Source: CAZDAM01 sp964503595 (GTDB lineage Bacteria; Muiribacteriota; UBA6191). Taken from it: a DNA stretch of 18,802 bases. The number at the start of each line of letters is the position of its first letter. Position 1 is the first letter of the stretch. Below the pieces are notes generated by a model. That model did not search any database and was not told where the DNA came from. It was given only the letters and a program-made list of their open reading frames with translations. The stretch spans positions 1 to 18,802 of the forward strand of contig CAZDAM010000067.1 in the NCBI GenBank assembly GCA_964503595.1, given 5' to 3'. Below are positions 7,875-15,374 of this stretch, piece after piece. Position numbers and translations under genes: made by a program.

Positions 7875-8506
7875 TTGTTGAAACCTTCCCGGTCGGCCCT
7901 CTTCAGTGCAATTGCACGATTCTGGGCTGCGAGGAAAAAAAGGAAGCGATCGTCATCGATCCGGGAGAGGACAGAGAGAAAATTCTTGAAGTCCTGAGCC
8001 GACATGAACTGACGGTCAAATATCTTCTGCATACCCATGCCCATTTTGATCATATCGGGATGGCTGGTCCGTTGAAGCGGGAAGGTCATGGAAAGATTCT
8101 TCTGCATCAGGGGGATCAGTTTTTGTACGAGGCTTTGGATGAACAGGCGGGGTGGTTTGGGCTGAGCGTTCCCAAAGGAGATTCCGTGGATCACTGGCTT
8201 CATCCTGGAGAAGAGATTTCCTTTGGCAGCGAATCTCTCAAAGTCCTGCACACGCCGGGACATACTCCTGGAAGCTGCACCTTCTGTCTTGAGAAGCAGA
8301 AGATTCTTTTTACTGGGGATACCCTATTTCGGGGCTCCATTGGCAGAACCGACCTTCCCGGTGGAGACTCCCGCCAGATCCTTCACTCCATCAAGGAGCA
8401 GATTCTGGGGCTTCAGGAAGAATATGAAATTGTACCCGGGCATGGCAGGAACACAACTCTTTCCTGGGAATCCCAAAACAATCCGTTTCTGGATGGAGTG
8501 AAGTAA
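7871..8506 (+). CDS. MBL-fold metallo-hydrolase (glyoxalase II-like)
   Basis: 211 residues; ATGA overlap with the preceding gene and AAGGA 5 bases before the start. The metal-binding set is complete: H56, H58, D60 and H61 (HTHAHFDH), H131 (GHTPGSC), D150 (FTGDTLF) and H191 (VPGHG). The N-terminus FPVGPLQCNCTIL and the segment GSIGRTDLPGGD identify the YcbL-like group of small glyoxalase II-related hydrolases, which lack the C-terminal substrate domain of full-length glyoxalase II. It therefore probably cleaves a thioester or similar small substrate in the cytoplasm, with specificity unknown. It is the last gene of the SPFH operon. A link to SPFH function is not evident from sequence and may be incidental. 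Confidence 0.9.
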   Translation: MIVETFPVGPLQCNCTILGCEEKKEAIVIDPGEDREKILEVLSRHELTVKYLLHTHAHFDHIGMAGPLKREGHGKILLHQGDQFLYEALDEQAGWFGLSVPKGDSVDHWLHPGEEISFGSESLKVLHTPGHTPGSCTFCLEKQKILFTGDTLFRGSIGRTDLPGGDSRQILHSIKEQILGLQEEYEIVPGHGRNTTLSWESQNNPFLDGVK

Positions 8507-8525
8507 GCCAGATAAAAGAGCAGCC

Positions 8526-8547
8526 AAGGAAGCTGATCGCTTCTTTT
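8526..8547 (+). terminator. Intrinsic terminator of the SPFH-MBL operon
   Basis: AAGGAAGC pairs with GCTTCTTT (eight pairs including one G-U) around the loop TGATC, with the 3' arm running into Ts. It lies 20 bases past the MBL stop, in the 56-base gap between convergent genes. Confidence 0.55.
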
Positions 8548-8562
8548 GCTTCCAGAGAAGCC

Positions 8563-9447
8563 TTATTCTTCCAGAAGGTTGCTGGTTTGGCCGGCACTCA
8601 CATGAGAGAACATCTGAAGCGAGGAGCTTGAATTTTTCAACATGGCTTCATTGGCACCGGCCAGAACATTCAGAGCTTCCTGCATGCCATGGATGTCAGG
8701 ACTGGCGGCCCGCATGTTTTCCTGGCTGAGAGAGCCGCGGACAAAATCATTACGGATACCGGACTGATAGTCTTCAAGACCGGTTTGCAGGGTGTCGAGA
8801 ATTTCCCGGACCTCGGTGTAGTCTCCTGAGTCCATGGCTTTCTTAAAGGGGGCAATAAGATCAGGCAGAGGGTAGTTGCTGGACTCTGCGACATGAACAT
8901 CCACCTGAGCAGGAGGAGGTTCCTGGATATGCAGAGCAATGCCTTCAATCAGACCGGTTACAGGTTGAATTGTTGTTTCCAGGGTCTTGATCTGTTTGGT
9001 AACGATGTTCTCGAGTTCCAAACGGTAGCTCATGGAATCACCGGAAGCTGTTCCCCCAAAGATTCTTAGAGTAAAACGGCCAGCCTGAGGGGGATCAGAA
9101 GTTACAACTGGTGTCAGGGCCGGATCTGAAATCTGAATGGGGCTTGATTTGCCGTCAAGGCCGGCCTGCCTGAGAGTTTCAAGGGTCTCTTTGCCGACTG
9201 AGTCATTGCGAATGTCCCGGGCAGTCTGCTCTACTGCCTGTAAGACGATGGCTGCCCGTGTGGATTTTTTCTGAAGTTCAATCTGGTCTTTCTGCAGGCT
9301 GGACAGACGATAACGGCTGGTTGCTTCGGAATCGGAGATTGAGGAAAGCTCAGAGGAAGTCCCGCTGGGGCGTCCACGGCCTTCAAGGCGGACTCCGGCC
9401 ATGGTAAGTAGACCTGCGGATTGAATATTACTAATTGTAAAAGCCAT
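8563..9447 (-). CDS. Unrecognised mainly alpha-helical protein, faint flagellin-like ends
   Basis: 294 residues, no signal peptide and no transmembrane helix. About residues 40-100 are a charged helical stretch rich in Gln, Arg and Ser. About 120-190 look beta-rich (GRFTLRIFGG, VDVHVAES), and about 195-294 are helical again, ending in an Ala/Asn/Ser-rich amphipathic segment (ANEAMLKNSSSSLQMF). Helical ends flanking a variable centre are reminiscent of flagellin or hook-associated proteins, but the diagnostic flagellin motifs are absent, so I do not assign that function. It is monocistronic, convergent with the MBL gene, and has its own sigma70-like promoter at 9505-9534. The start ATG has GGAGG 10 bases upstream, partly within a small hairpin. 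Confidence 0.75.
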   Translation of the reverse strand: MAFTISNIQSAGLLTMAGVRLEGRGRPSGTSSELSSISDSEATSRYRLSSLQKDQIELQKKSTRAAIVLQAVEQTARDIRNDSVGKETLETLRQAGLDGKSSPIQISDPALTPVVTSDPPQAGRFTLRIFGGTASGDSMSYRLELENIVTKQIKTLETTIQPVTGLIEGIALHIQEPPPAQVDVHVAESSNYPLPDLIAPFKKAMDSGDYTEVREILDTLQTGLEDYQSGIRNDFVRGSLSQENMRAASPDIHGMQEALNVLAGANEAMLKNSSSSLQMFSHVSAGQTSNLLEE

Positions 9448-9453
9448 AATGGT

Positions 9454-9469
9454 CCAACCTCCATGTTGG
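9454..9469 (-). promoter_or_regulatory. Small hairpin over the ribosome binding site of the 8563-9447 gene
   Basis: On the minus strand CCAAC-atggag-GTTGG can fold into a 5-bp stem with the GGAGG Shine-Dalgarno sequence in loop and right arm. It could dampen translation initiation, but the stem is short and may be chance. Confidence 0.3.
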
Positions 9470-9504
9470 GCCTATCGTGACAAGGCACACCCTTCTCTAA
9501 TTTG

Positions 9505-9534
9505 ATCATACGATCGTTTTGTGCATGGAGTCAA
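9505..9534 (-). promoter_or_regulatory. Sigma70-type promoter for the 8563-9447 gene
   Basis: The minus strand has TTGACT (9529-9534), an 18-base spacer, and TATGAT (9505-9510). This is the best promoter match in the window. The predicted transcription start near 9498 gives a leader of about 50 bases. Confidence 0.65.
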
Positions 9535-9648
9535 CAATGGACATATATGCCCGGTTTGGAGGGTAATTGTGCATTCTGGTACAGGAGAAGAAAAGGGTTT
9601 GAACAGAGTGTCTGAAACTTTGGAAATTTTGGACCGAGATCAGAGAAC

Positions 9649-10812
9649 ATGGCGAAGCACATCCTTTTTGAACTGCCCCCTCACCGAAAGATCCGGGCCT
9701 GTATTTCCTTAAACGGGATCTCTTTTGTGGACGGAAATCAGAAAGAAGAAGCAGGGGAGGCGATCCGGTTGGATCTGGCCTCGCCCGGTGGACTTTCCCA
9801 GCAGATGATTCAGACTCTTCTTCAGTCGGTTTTCCCGGCTGGAGGAGCGCTTCTAGCGCAGAGAGGAGATGCGTGGTACATGTTCTTTCTGAAGCCCCGG
9901 CAGGATCTTCTGGTCTCAGTGATGGAGGTTGAGGGGGCGACCTGTGAAGCCTGGGAGGAGATGCTTCAGGAATGTGGGGAACCTCATCGGTTTGGCTGTC
10001 CACTTCTGGTACACAGAGCGCGCTTTTTGGACTGGAGTCTTCTGGCCGAGCTCTGGAGTGGGAGTGTGCATGCTCTGGAGGATTTGCCGGGGTTTAAATG
10101 GTATCGCAGAAGTAGAGAAGAGCTGGAGCCCGAGCTTTCCATTCTTGTCCTGACCCAGGAATATCCAGACTTGCAGCTTGGCTGGTACTTGGGTCGAGAT
10201 GTTTTTTTCCGGGCCTTGGCTCTGGGTCTTGCAGGTATTGGACTGATCCACTGGGCGACTCAGCCAAAACCTTCGGTGATGACTTATCTTCCCCTGCCCC
10301 TGATGCAGACTGAATTTCGTGAATCCAGTGTTCAGGCTGAAGTTTTTCCTGAGCCCCTCCCACCCCGGGAAACGGTCGAAGAAAAGGTGCGGGAAGAGGG
10401 GCTTCGAATCGGGCTCTGTGATGTCCGGTATATACGGGAAGCAGGTTCTGGTCGTTGTGGTATATTTCAGGTCTGCGACCAGATGCTGAACTGGTGCCGC
10501 TATGAATTGGCGGGAGACTGGGCTTTGGAAGAGATTCATCCAAACTGGGTGTTGATGGTCCAGGGGCCAGAGCGCAAGGTATTGCGTCAGGATTCGTTCT
10601 GGAAGGCACCGGAACAGCCTGCCTTTCTTGCTGATTCTGATGGTGGGCTCCTGGCGAGGACAGACATTCCCTTCATGGGGATTCGCAAAGGACAGAAAAT
10701 CAGTAGACTGCTCGGCGCAGACATGAGGACGGATTCCGGTTTGAAGAATCTGAACCGTCTGGTGGCAGCAGGGGTTTATCTGAATTCGGAAACAGTTTCC
10801 GATCCCCCGTAA
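9649..10812 (+). CDS. Unrecognised bitopic membrane protein
   Basis: 387 residues. The ATG is the only plausible start, as an in-frame stop lies at 9613; the ribosome site is weak (AGAGA). Residues 1-183 are soluble and probably cytoplasmic. One hydrophobic helix is at about 184-204 (VFFRALALGLAGIGLIHWA). A Pro-rich linker follows (about 205-245) and then a C-terminal domain of about 140 residues with four Cys (C257, C270, C276, C283). This cytoplasm - helix - extracytoplasm layout resembles assembly proteins of type II secretion or type IV pili such as GspL or PilN, but I see no actin-like or family motif, so no name is given. It heads a long co-directional series and is followed after 14 bases by the HEAT-repeat gene. 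The C-terminal domain may form disulfides if exported (inference). Confidence 0.8.
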   Translation: MAKHILFELPPHRKIRACISLNGISFVDGNQKEEAGEAIRLDLASPGGLSQQMIQTLLQSVFPAGGALLAQRGDAWYMFFLKPRQDLLVSVMEVEGATCEAWEEMLQECGEPHRFGCPLLVHRARFLDWSLLAELWSGSVHALEDLPGFKWYRRSREELEPELSILVLTQEYPDLQLGWYLGRDVFFRALALGLAGIGLIHWATQPKPSVMTYLPLPLMQTEFRESSVQAEVFPEPLPPRETVEEKVREEGLRIGLCDVRYIREAGSGRCGIFQVCDQMLNWCRYELAGDWALEEIHPNWVLMVQGPERKVLRQDSFWKAPEQPAFLADSDGGLLARTDIPFMGIRKGQKISRLLGADMRTDSGLKNLNRLVAAGVYLNSETVSDPP

Positions 10813-10826
10813 GCCAAGGAGGACTG

Positions 10827-13136
10827 ATGCAGGATCAGGCACTGAAGTATCACGGCATTCTACGTCGGATGGATATCAAGGAAAGAGTTCGGCTGGTAGA
10901 GTCTCTGGTCCATGGCGAGGCTGATGAGGATCAGGTTCATATTCTGGCTGATCTTCTGGATGACGAATCCTATGAACTCAGGGTTGCGGCCTATCGTAAG
11001 CTGACTGATTTAGGACATAAGGCCTTGCCGGTTATCAGGACTCTGGCACTGGAGGGCAGCACGGATCAGAGATTCTGGTGTGTGAAGCTTCTTCGAGGGG
11101 TTGGCAGAGACGCAGCTTCCGCCCTGGAAGGTTGTATTCATGAGGAGGACTCAGTCATTCTCGGGCAGGTGCTCGAGGGCCTTGGGGAACTCCGCCAGGA
11201 CTCCAGCATCCCATTTCTGTTTCCGCTTTTGACTTCCTGTTCCTATCGGATTCGCAATCTGGCTTTTCAGGCTCTGAAAAAATATGGGGATAAGATCTAT
11301 AAGGATCTTGAAGAAATGGTTCAAAGCGATGACGAAGATCTGTTTTTCTGGTCTGTCCGTCTTCTGGGGGCGATGGGGCATCGGGCACATGCTCTTTTGC
11401 ACAAACTTCTGAAGGAAGCAGATGCAGAAAGAAGGTTTCTTCTGGCGGCAGCCCTTGGAGAAAGTGGCGACTCCAGGGTTATCCGTCTTCTGGTACAGTC
11501 TTTGGGAGATAAACCGGCTCTGATTTCCCGAAGAGCCAATGAAGCCCTGATTCAGATTGGAAAAGCCAGTATCCGCCCGGTTCTGGAAGCTTTAAGGGAT
11601 GTTCAGCCCCAGTCGGTACGCTGGTATTTTTTTACGCTTTGTTCTCTCGGAGAAGAAGGTATGGAAGAGCTGTCCATATGGCTTGAGGGACGCTCGGAGC
11701 TCTGGCTTTGGGATGCTCGCGACGAGTTTCTGTTTTTAGGCAAGCATTTGCCCCGTCTTCTGACCCGACTGGTGGAGGCAAAAGATCGTCGACTGCGCTT
11801 TTTTGCTTTTTCCATGGCCTTGGAAAAAGGATTGGAGCGCTTTCAGGAAGATGTAATGGATCTGGCGATTCTGGGCCTTCGAGATTCCTGTTGGCCGATT
11901 CGGAAAATGTGTGCGGAATGGCTGGCAGAACAGGGTGCTGAGGCAGTAAGGCGCCTTTCTTTTCGTCTGGCTTCAGCCCAGGAAGATGAATTTTTCTGGC
12001 TTCTGGACATCTTCAAGAAGTCTCCGAAGGGTCGTGAGCTTCTGGCCGAACGTCTGGACCCGAGTGAGAGGATGAGGGCTTCCTCAATTGCTCAGGCTCT
12101 TCAGGGGGCGGTTCCTTCCCAGGCTGTGGATCCCCTGGTTCAGTGTTTGAGGAGTGAGCACTGGATTGTCCGGAAATCGGCCTCGGAGGCGCTGGCTTCT
12201 GCTGGAAAAGCATCGTTAAGAAGAGTCGTTCAGGCTTTGATTTCTCCTCACGAAGAGCAGGTTTTCTGGCTGGGAAGGGCTCTGAAATCCTATGGTCGAG
12301 ATGTCTGGCCCCATCTGCTGGCCCTTTTGCATGAGCCGGAGTTTCCTGGCTGGCTGGCCGCAAAGGCAATTGGCATTCTAAGGGAACCGTATTTTCTGGC
12401 AGGGCTCAGGGAGGCTCTCAAGGAGAATGATTCTCTTCTGGTGCTGCATGCCTGTCATGCTCATTCCCTGATCGATTCCCAGCAGTTTTTGCCGGCTGTT
12501 CTGGGGCTTTTGAGCCAGCTTGATGTTGAAGAGCATGAGGAGTTTCTGAGCCTTCTGGATAAAGCTCCTGCTCCGGAAAGAAATGAGCATATTCTTTCCG
12601 GACTGAAGAGTCGTCAGGAAACCCTTGTTCACAATTCCATTGTTTTAAGCGCCCGTTATCACCTTGAGGATGCACGCTCCGATCTGATGGCTTTTCTGAA
12701 GCGGGGAGAGTACGTCATGCGTACAGCCCTTTCACTTGCCGAGCTTGGAGTGCAGGAAGCTGCTCCCTGGCTTCGGAAGGCAATGGGGGTGGAAAACCGA
12801 ATGGAAGTCCGGCTGATCTTCATGCAGGCTCTCTGCCGCCTGAGCGGAGAAGATATGGTGGAGACCCTTTTAAAGGTCGGGCTTTCCGCGGAGGATGAGC
12901 GCAAAAAAGCCCTTTCCGATGCCGAAATTCTGCGCATGGGTCTGATAGCTGTGACTCGCCTGGCAGAGCTTCTGGGGCACCAGGATCCTATGCTTCGCGG
13001 AGAATCTGCCCGGATTCTGCGTTTGTTTGGCCCGCTTGCCCTGCCTTCTCTGAAAGCTTTGCTGGATGACTCTTTGGATCAGAGGCGTCTTTTTGCCAGC
13101 AAACTCTATAAAGAAATTCGCGGGGAACAGGCTTGA
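10827..13136 (+). CDS. HEAT-repeat protein, 769 residues
   Basis: The ATG has AAGGAGG 4 bases upstream. The entire protein is helical-hairpin repeats of about 30 residues with the HEAT pattern (VR..A..AL...G...), from residue 20 to the end, with no signal peptide or transmembrane helix. Such solenoids are protein-binding scaffolds, and no catalytic motif is present. A higher-order period is visible: a [FR]W-x-x-x-x-L signature recurs at W84, W175, W266, then W391 and W481, and an R-x-x-A signature recurs near R52, R143, R236, R324 and R359, R449, giving modules of about 91 residues (three HEAT units). The phase slips once around residues 325-360. The gene lies between an unrecognised membrane protein and dprA, which it overlaps by 4 bases; partner unknown. 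Confidence 0.88.
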   Translation: MQDQALKYHGILRRMDIKERVRLVESLVHGEADEDQVHILADLLDDESYELRVAAYRKLTDLGHKALPVIRTLALEGSTDQRFWCVKLLRGVGRDAASALEGCIHEEDSVILGQVLEGLGELRQDSSIPFLFPLLTSCSYRIRNLAFQALKKYGDKIYKDLEEMVQSDDEDLFFWSVRLLGAMGHRAHALLHKLLKEADAERRFLLAAALGESGDSRVIRLLVQSLGDKPALISRRANEALIQIGKASIRPVLEALRDVQPQSVRWYFFTLCSLGEEGMEELSIWLEGRSELWLWDARDEFLFLGKHLPRLLTRLVEAKDRRLRFFAFSMALEKGLERFQEDVMDLAILGLRDSCWPIRKMCAEWLAEQGAEAVRRLSFRLASAQEDEFFWLLDIFKKSPKGRELLAERLDPSERMRASSIAQALQGAVPSQAVDPLVQCLRSEHWIVRKSASEALASAGKASLRRVVQALISPHEEQVFWLGRALKSYGRDVWPHLLALLHEPEFPGWLAAKAIGILREPYFLAGLREALKENDSLLVLHACHAHSLIDSQQFLPAVLGLLSQLDVEEHEEFLSLLDKAPAPERNEHILSGLKSRQETLVHNSIVLSARYHLEDARSDLMAFLKRGEYVMRTALSLAELGVQEAAPWLRKAMGVENRMEVRLIFMQALCRLSGEDMVETLLKVGLSAEDERKKALSDAEILRMGLIAVTRLAELLGHQDPMLRGESARILRLFGPLALPSLKALLDDSLDQRRLFASKLYKEIRGEQA

Positions 13137-14212
13137 GAAGGCAGGATCTTCTGGAGGCCGTTTCCCTGAATGCCCTGGAGCATTTTGGATCGGCAGTTTT
13201 GCACGAGTTTTATGAGGAAGGGTTTTCCCGTTCCGAAATTCTGAATTTTCCTAGAGAGAAATGGGAAACTCTCTTTTCTCCCAGAAAAGTCAGCCGGCTT
13301 TTGCAGCTCAAGGCGTCTTTGAGCCCCGAGAGGATTCTTGATCAGGCGACAGAGGCGGGTATGGGTCTTCTGCTTTACGAAGACCGGGATTATCCGGAGC
13401 TTCTGCGTCAGATTTACAATCCTCCCCGCCTGCTCTGGTACCTGGGTGAGCCTTTGCCGGGAGACTGCCGTTATGTGTCCATGGTGGGTTCCAGAGATGC
13501 CACTCTGATGGGGCAGCGAAATGCCAGAGAGCTTGGGGCCTGGCTTGGTGGGAGAGGGATCCCGGTGGCTTCCGGACTTGCCAGGGGGATTGATACATCA
13601 GCTCATGAGGGCTGCCTGGCCTCGGGAGGAAGGGCTTTGGCCGTTGTCGCTTCCGGGCTTGAGGAGTTCTGTCGGCCAGAGCCTTCCCGCATGGTCCGAA
13701 AGGTTCTGGGGCAGGGCGTGATTTTCAGTGAATTCCCTCCCGACTTTCCGGTGTATCGCCGCAATTTTCCTCTGAGAAACCGTATTATTACAGGAGTTGC
13801 CAGTCTGCTTGTTGTCGTGGAGGCCCGTCTGAAGTCCGGCACCATGACTTCTGTGCGTCACGCTTTGGAGCAGGACCGGGACGTTTATGTATGCCCGGGA
13901 CCGATGCATTCGACGGCCTATGCAGGTTCCCATAGTCTGATTCGGGACGGGGCCCAGCTTCTGTCCGGCTTTGCCGATCTGGCCAAGGCCCTGGATTTGA
14001 TGGAAATGGAAACCCCGGCTCCGTCCCAGGCATTAAGTGCGGTTGGCCGCGAAATCCTGGAGCTGATAGGCCAGTCCTCCATGACACCGGACGAGCTGAC
14101 CTATCGCCTGCAGCTTCCTCTGCGTGAAATTCTGATGGCGCTTCTGGAACTGGAAGATTCGGGGCTGATTGCCAGGGAAGCCGGAGGTGGTGCAAGCCTG
14201 ATCCGAGGATAG
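13133..14212 (+). CDS. dprA: DNA-processing protein DprA
   Basis: 359 residues from a TTG overlapping the HEAT-gene stop (T-TGA), with GGGGA 6 bases upstream. The N-terminal SAM/HhH-like region is about 1-70. The Rossmann-like DprA core is about 75-285, with VGSRDAT (118-124), SGLARGIDTSAHEG (147-160), FPLRNRIITG (212-221), VVVEARLKSGT (227-237) and the VCPGP turn (253-257). The C-terminal winged-helix domain is about 298-359. DprA binds incoming single-stranded DNA and loads RecA during natural transformation; it is cytoplasmic. The stretch usually written GxGxDxxYPxxN is altered here (VVASGLEEFCRPEPSRM), while the rest is canonical. smg follows, as in many proteobacteria, which supports the call. 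dprA is also widespread in organisms not known to be competent, so competence is not proven. Confidence 0.95.
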   Translation: MRRQDLLEAVSLNALEHFGSAVLHEFYEEGFSRSEILNFPREKWETLFSPRKVSRLLQLKASLSPERILDQATEAGMGLLLYEDRDYPELLRQIYNPPRLLWYLGEPLPGDCRYVSMVGSRDATLMGQRNARELGAWLGGRGIPVASGLARGIDTSAHEGCLASGGRALAVVASGLEEFCRPEPSRMVRKVLGQGVIFSEFPPDFPVYRRNFPLRNRIITGVASLLVVVEARLKSGTMTSVRHALEQDRDVYVCPGPMHSTAYAGSHSLIRDGAQLLSGFADLAKALDLMEMETPAPSQALSAVGREILELIGQSSMTPDELTYRLQLPLREILMALLELEDSGLIAREAGGGASLIRG

Positions 14213-14225
14213 GGTGTCTGTAAAC

Positions 14226-14255
14226 TTGCATTCCTGACAAAAAGAGCCCTAAAAT
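14226..14255 (+). promoter_or_regulatory. Promoter candidate for smg
   Basis: TTGCAT (14226-14231, weak) and TAAAAT (14250-14255, good) are spaced 18 bases. The -10 ends 9 bases before the smg ATG, which has no Shine-Dalgarno sequence, so the message may be leaderless. Confidence 0.4.
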
Positions 14256-14264
14256 GCGTGAATT

Positions 14265-14720
14265 ATGAATGCAGACGATTTCCTGACGACACTTCAGGCC
14301 ATCATGCGCCAGATTCTTGAGCGCAACGGAGGATTGGACGAAGCTTTTGTTCTGGGCCTTTTGGAGGAAGGCTACCGTGAAGATCACATTGAGCATGCCC
14401 TGACTCTCTTGTATAACATCCTGATTACCAGTCGCTTTGATTCGGCGGACACTTCCCGGGCTATTCGGGTTTTTCTGCCTGAGGAAGAGGCCGCTCTGGG
14501 AGGGGCTTTGATTCAGCGGCTTCAGCATTTGCAGTTTGCCGGGCTGGCTTCATCTGTTGAAATTGAAACCCTGATTCAGGCCTGGCAGGAAGCTAGTGCC
14601 GTTGATGGGGTAGATGAAGATGAAGAATTCTGGAACATTGTGTATCATTTTCGTGAAGATCTTTACTGGTACCTCAAATTTCTGGACGGGGAAAGCATAA
14701 GCTCGGAGGGATTGAATTGA
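14265..14720 (+). CDS. smg: Smg family protein (DUF494)
   Basis: 151 residues, close to the 157 of E. coli Smg. The matching pattern includes a short helical start, LLEEGYREDHIEHALTLL (like the AGF.REDI..AL.WL of Smg), then IRVFLPEEEAALG (like IRIYTPEEC..L), a helical HLQFAGL...EIETLI..... segment, and an acidic stretch before FWNIVYHF (like DLKWVILMVLF). The position directly after dprA is the conserved location of smg. The biochemical role of the family is not established; it is small, cytoplasmic and has no catalytic residues. It lies 52 bases after dprA and overlaps the response-regulator gene by 4 bases. Confidence 0.85.
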   Translation: MNADDFLTTLQAIMRQILERNGGLDEAFVLGLLEEGYREDHIEHALTLLYNILITSRFDSADTSRAIRVFLPEEEAALGGALIQRLQHLQFAGLASSVEIETLIQAWQEASAVDGVDEDEEFWNIVYHFREDLYWYLKFLDGESISSEGLN

Positions 14721-15361
14721 GTCGTATAGAAGCTCCATTGATTGCGGTGATTGAAGATGACGATTCTGTGCGCCAGAGCCTGAAGCTGACTCTGGACCTT
14801 CTAGGGTATCGGGTGACGGCTTTTATAGACGGACACAGTGCTTTGAAAGAAATGAAGAACCTGCGGGCAAATGCTGTGATCATTGATTATGCCCTTCCCG
14901 GTATGAACGGGATTGATATTCTGAGAAACCTTCGTCGGGACCCCCACTATGCAAGAGTCCCAACCCTGATGTTGACGGCTTTTGAACGGGATGGTTTCCG
15001 GGAAGAAGTGCTTGATGAGGGCTTTGTGGATTTTCTGCAGAAACCGTTTGAGATCAAGCAGCTTGAAAAGGCGCTTGAGATTCTGATCCGCTATCAGAAA
15101 ACCGCTGAGGTTCTGGATTGTGGACCGTCGGGCAACCGCCGCCGCAAGGTTCTTCCTAAAAGTGTTCAGGAAAAGTACAATCTCACCGCAAAGGAGTTTG
15201 AGGTGGTTTCCTTGTTGTTCAAGGGCATGAGTACGGATGAAATCATTGTTCAGATGAATATCAAGCGCAATACACACAAAAACCATATGAGCAGAATTCT
15301 GAAAAAAGTGAATGTGCGCAATCAGACGGAGCTTTTGCAGGCCTGTTACACCACGACCTGA
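14717..15361 (+). CDS. Response regulator, receiver plus LuxR-type HTH (NarL/FixJ-like)
   Basis: 214 residues from TTG, fixed by GGAGGG (14705-14710) 6 bases upstream and a T-TGA overlap with smg. The receiver domain is about 7-125, with acidic pocket E13, D14 and D15, phospho-acceptor D57 (VIIDYALPGMNG), T87 and K109 (LQKPF). A linker of about 25 residues leads to a LuxR-type helix-turn-helix at about 153-213 (YNLTAKEFEVVSLLFKGMS ... IKRNTHKNHMSRILKKVNVRNQTELLQ). It is therefore a phosphorylation-controlled DNA-binding regulator. No histidine kinase is in the window, so it is an orphan here. Its targets are unknown; local genes and the palindrome at 4321-4337 are conceivable only as guesses. 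Confidence 0.92.
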   Translation: MSRIEAPLIAVIEDDDSVRQSLKLTLDLLGYRVTAFIDGHSALKEMKNLRANAVIIDYALPGMNGIDILRNLRRDPHYARVPTLMLTAFERDGFREEVLDEGFVDFLQKPFEIKQLEKALEILIRYQKTAEVLDCGPSGNRRRKVLPKSVQEKYNLTAKEFEVVSLLFKGMSTDEIIVQMNIKRNTHKNHMSRILKKVNVRNQTELLQACYTTT

Positions 15362-15374
15362 GTCGGGAGATACT

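Noticed and set aside
8563..9447. Calling the orphan protein flagellin
   Set aside because: General helix-centre-helix layout only; none of the conserved N- or C-terminal flagellin residues could be matched with confidence.
9916..10842. Minus-strand open frame of 308 codons opposite the bitopic protein
   Set aside because: No ribosome site, low-order composition, and fully antisense to a gene with a clear transmembrane helix and neighbours on the same strand.
13788..14528. Minus-strand frame of 246 codons opposite dprA and smg
   Set aside because: Antisense to two genes with strong family signatures; no family features of its own.
15312..15374. GTG-initiated extension of the EcsC-like gene
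   Set aside because: It would overlap the response regulator by 50 bases, and the encoded N-terminus reads as out-of-frame regulator sequence; ATG 15375 has GGGAG at proper spacing.
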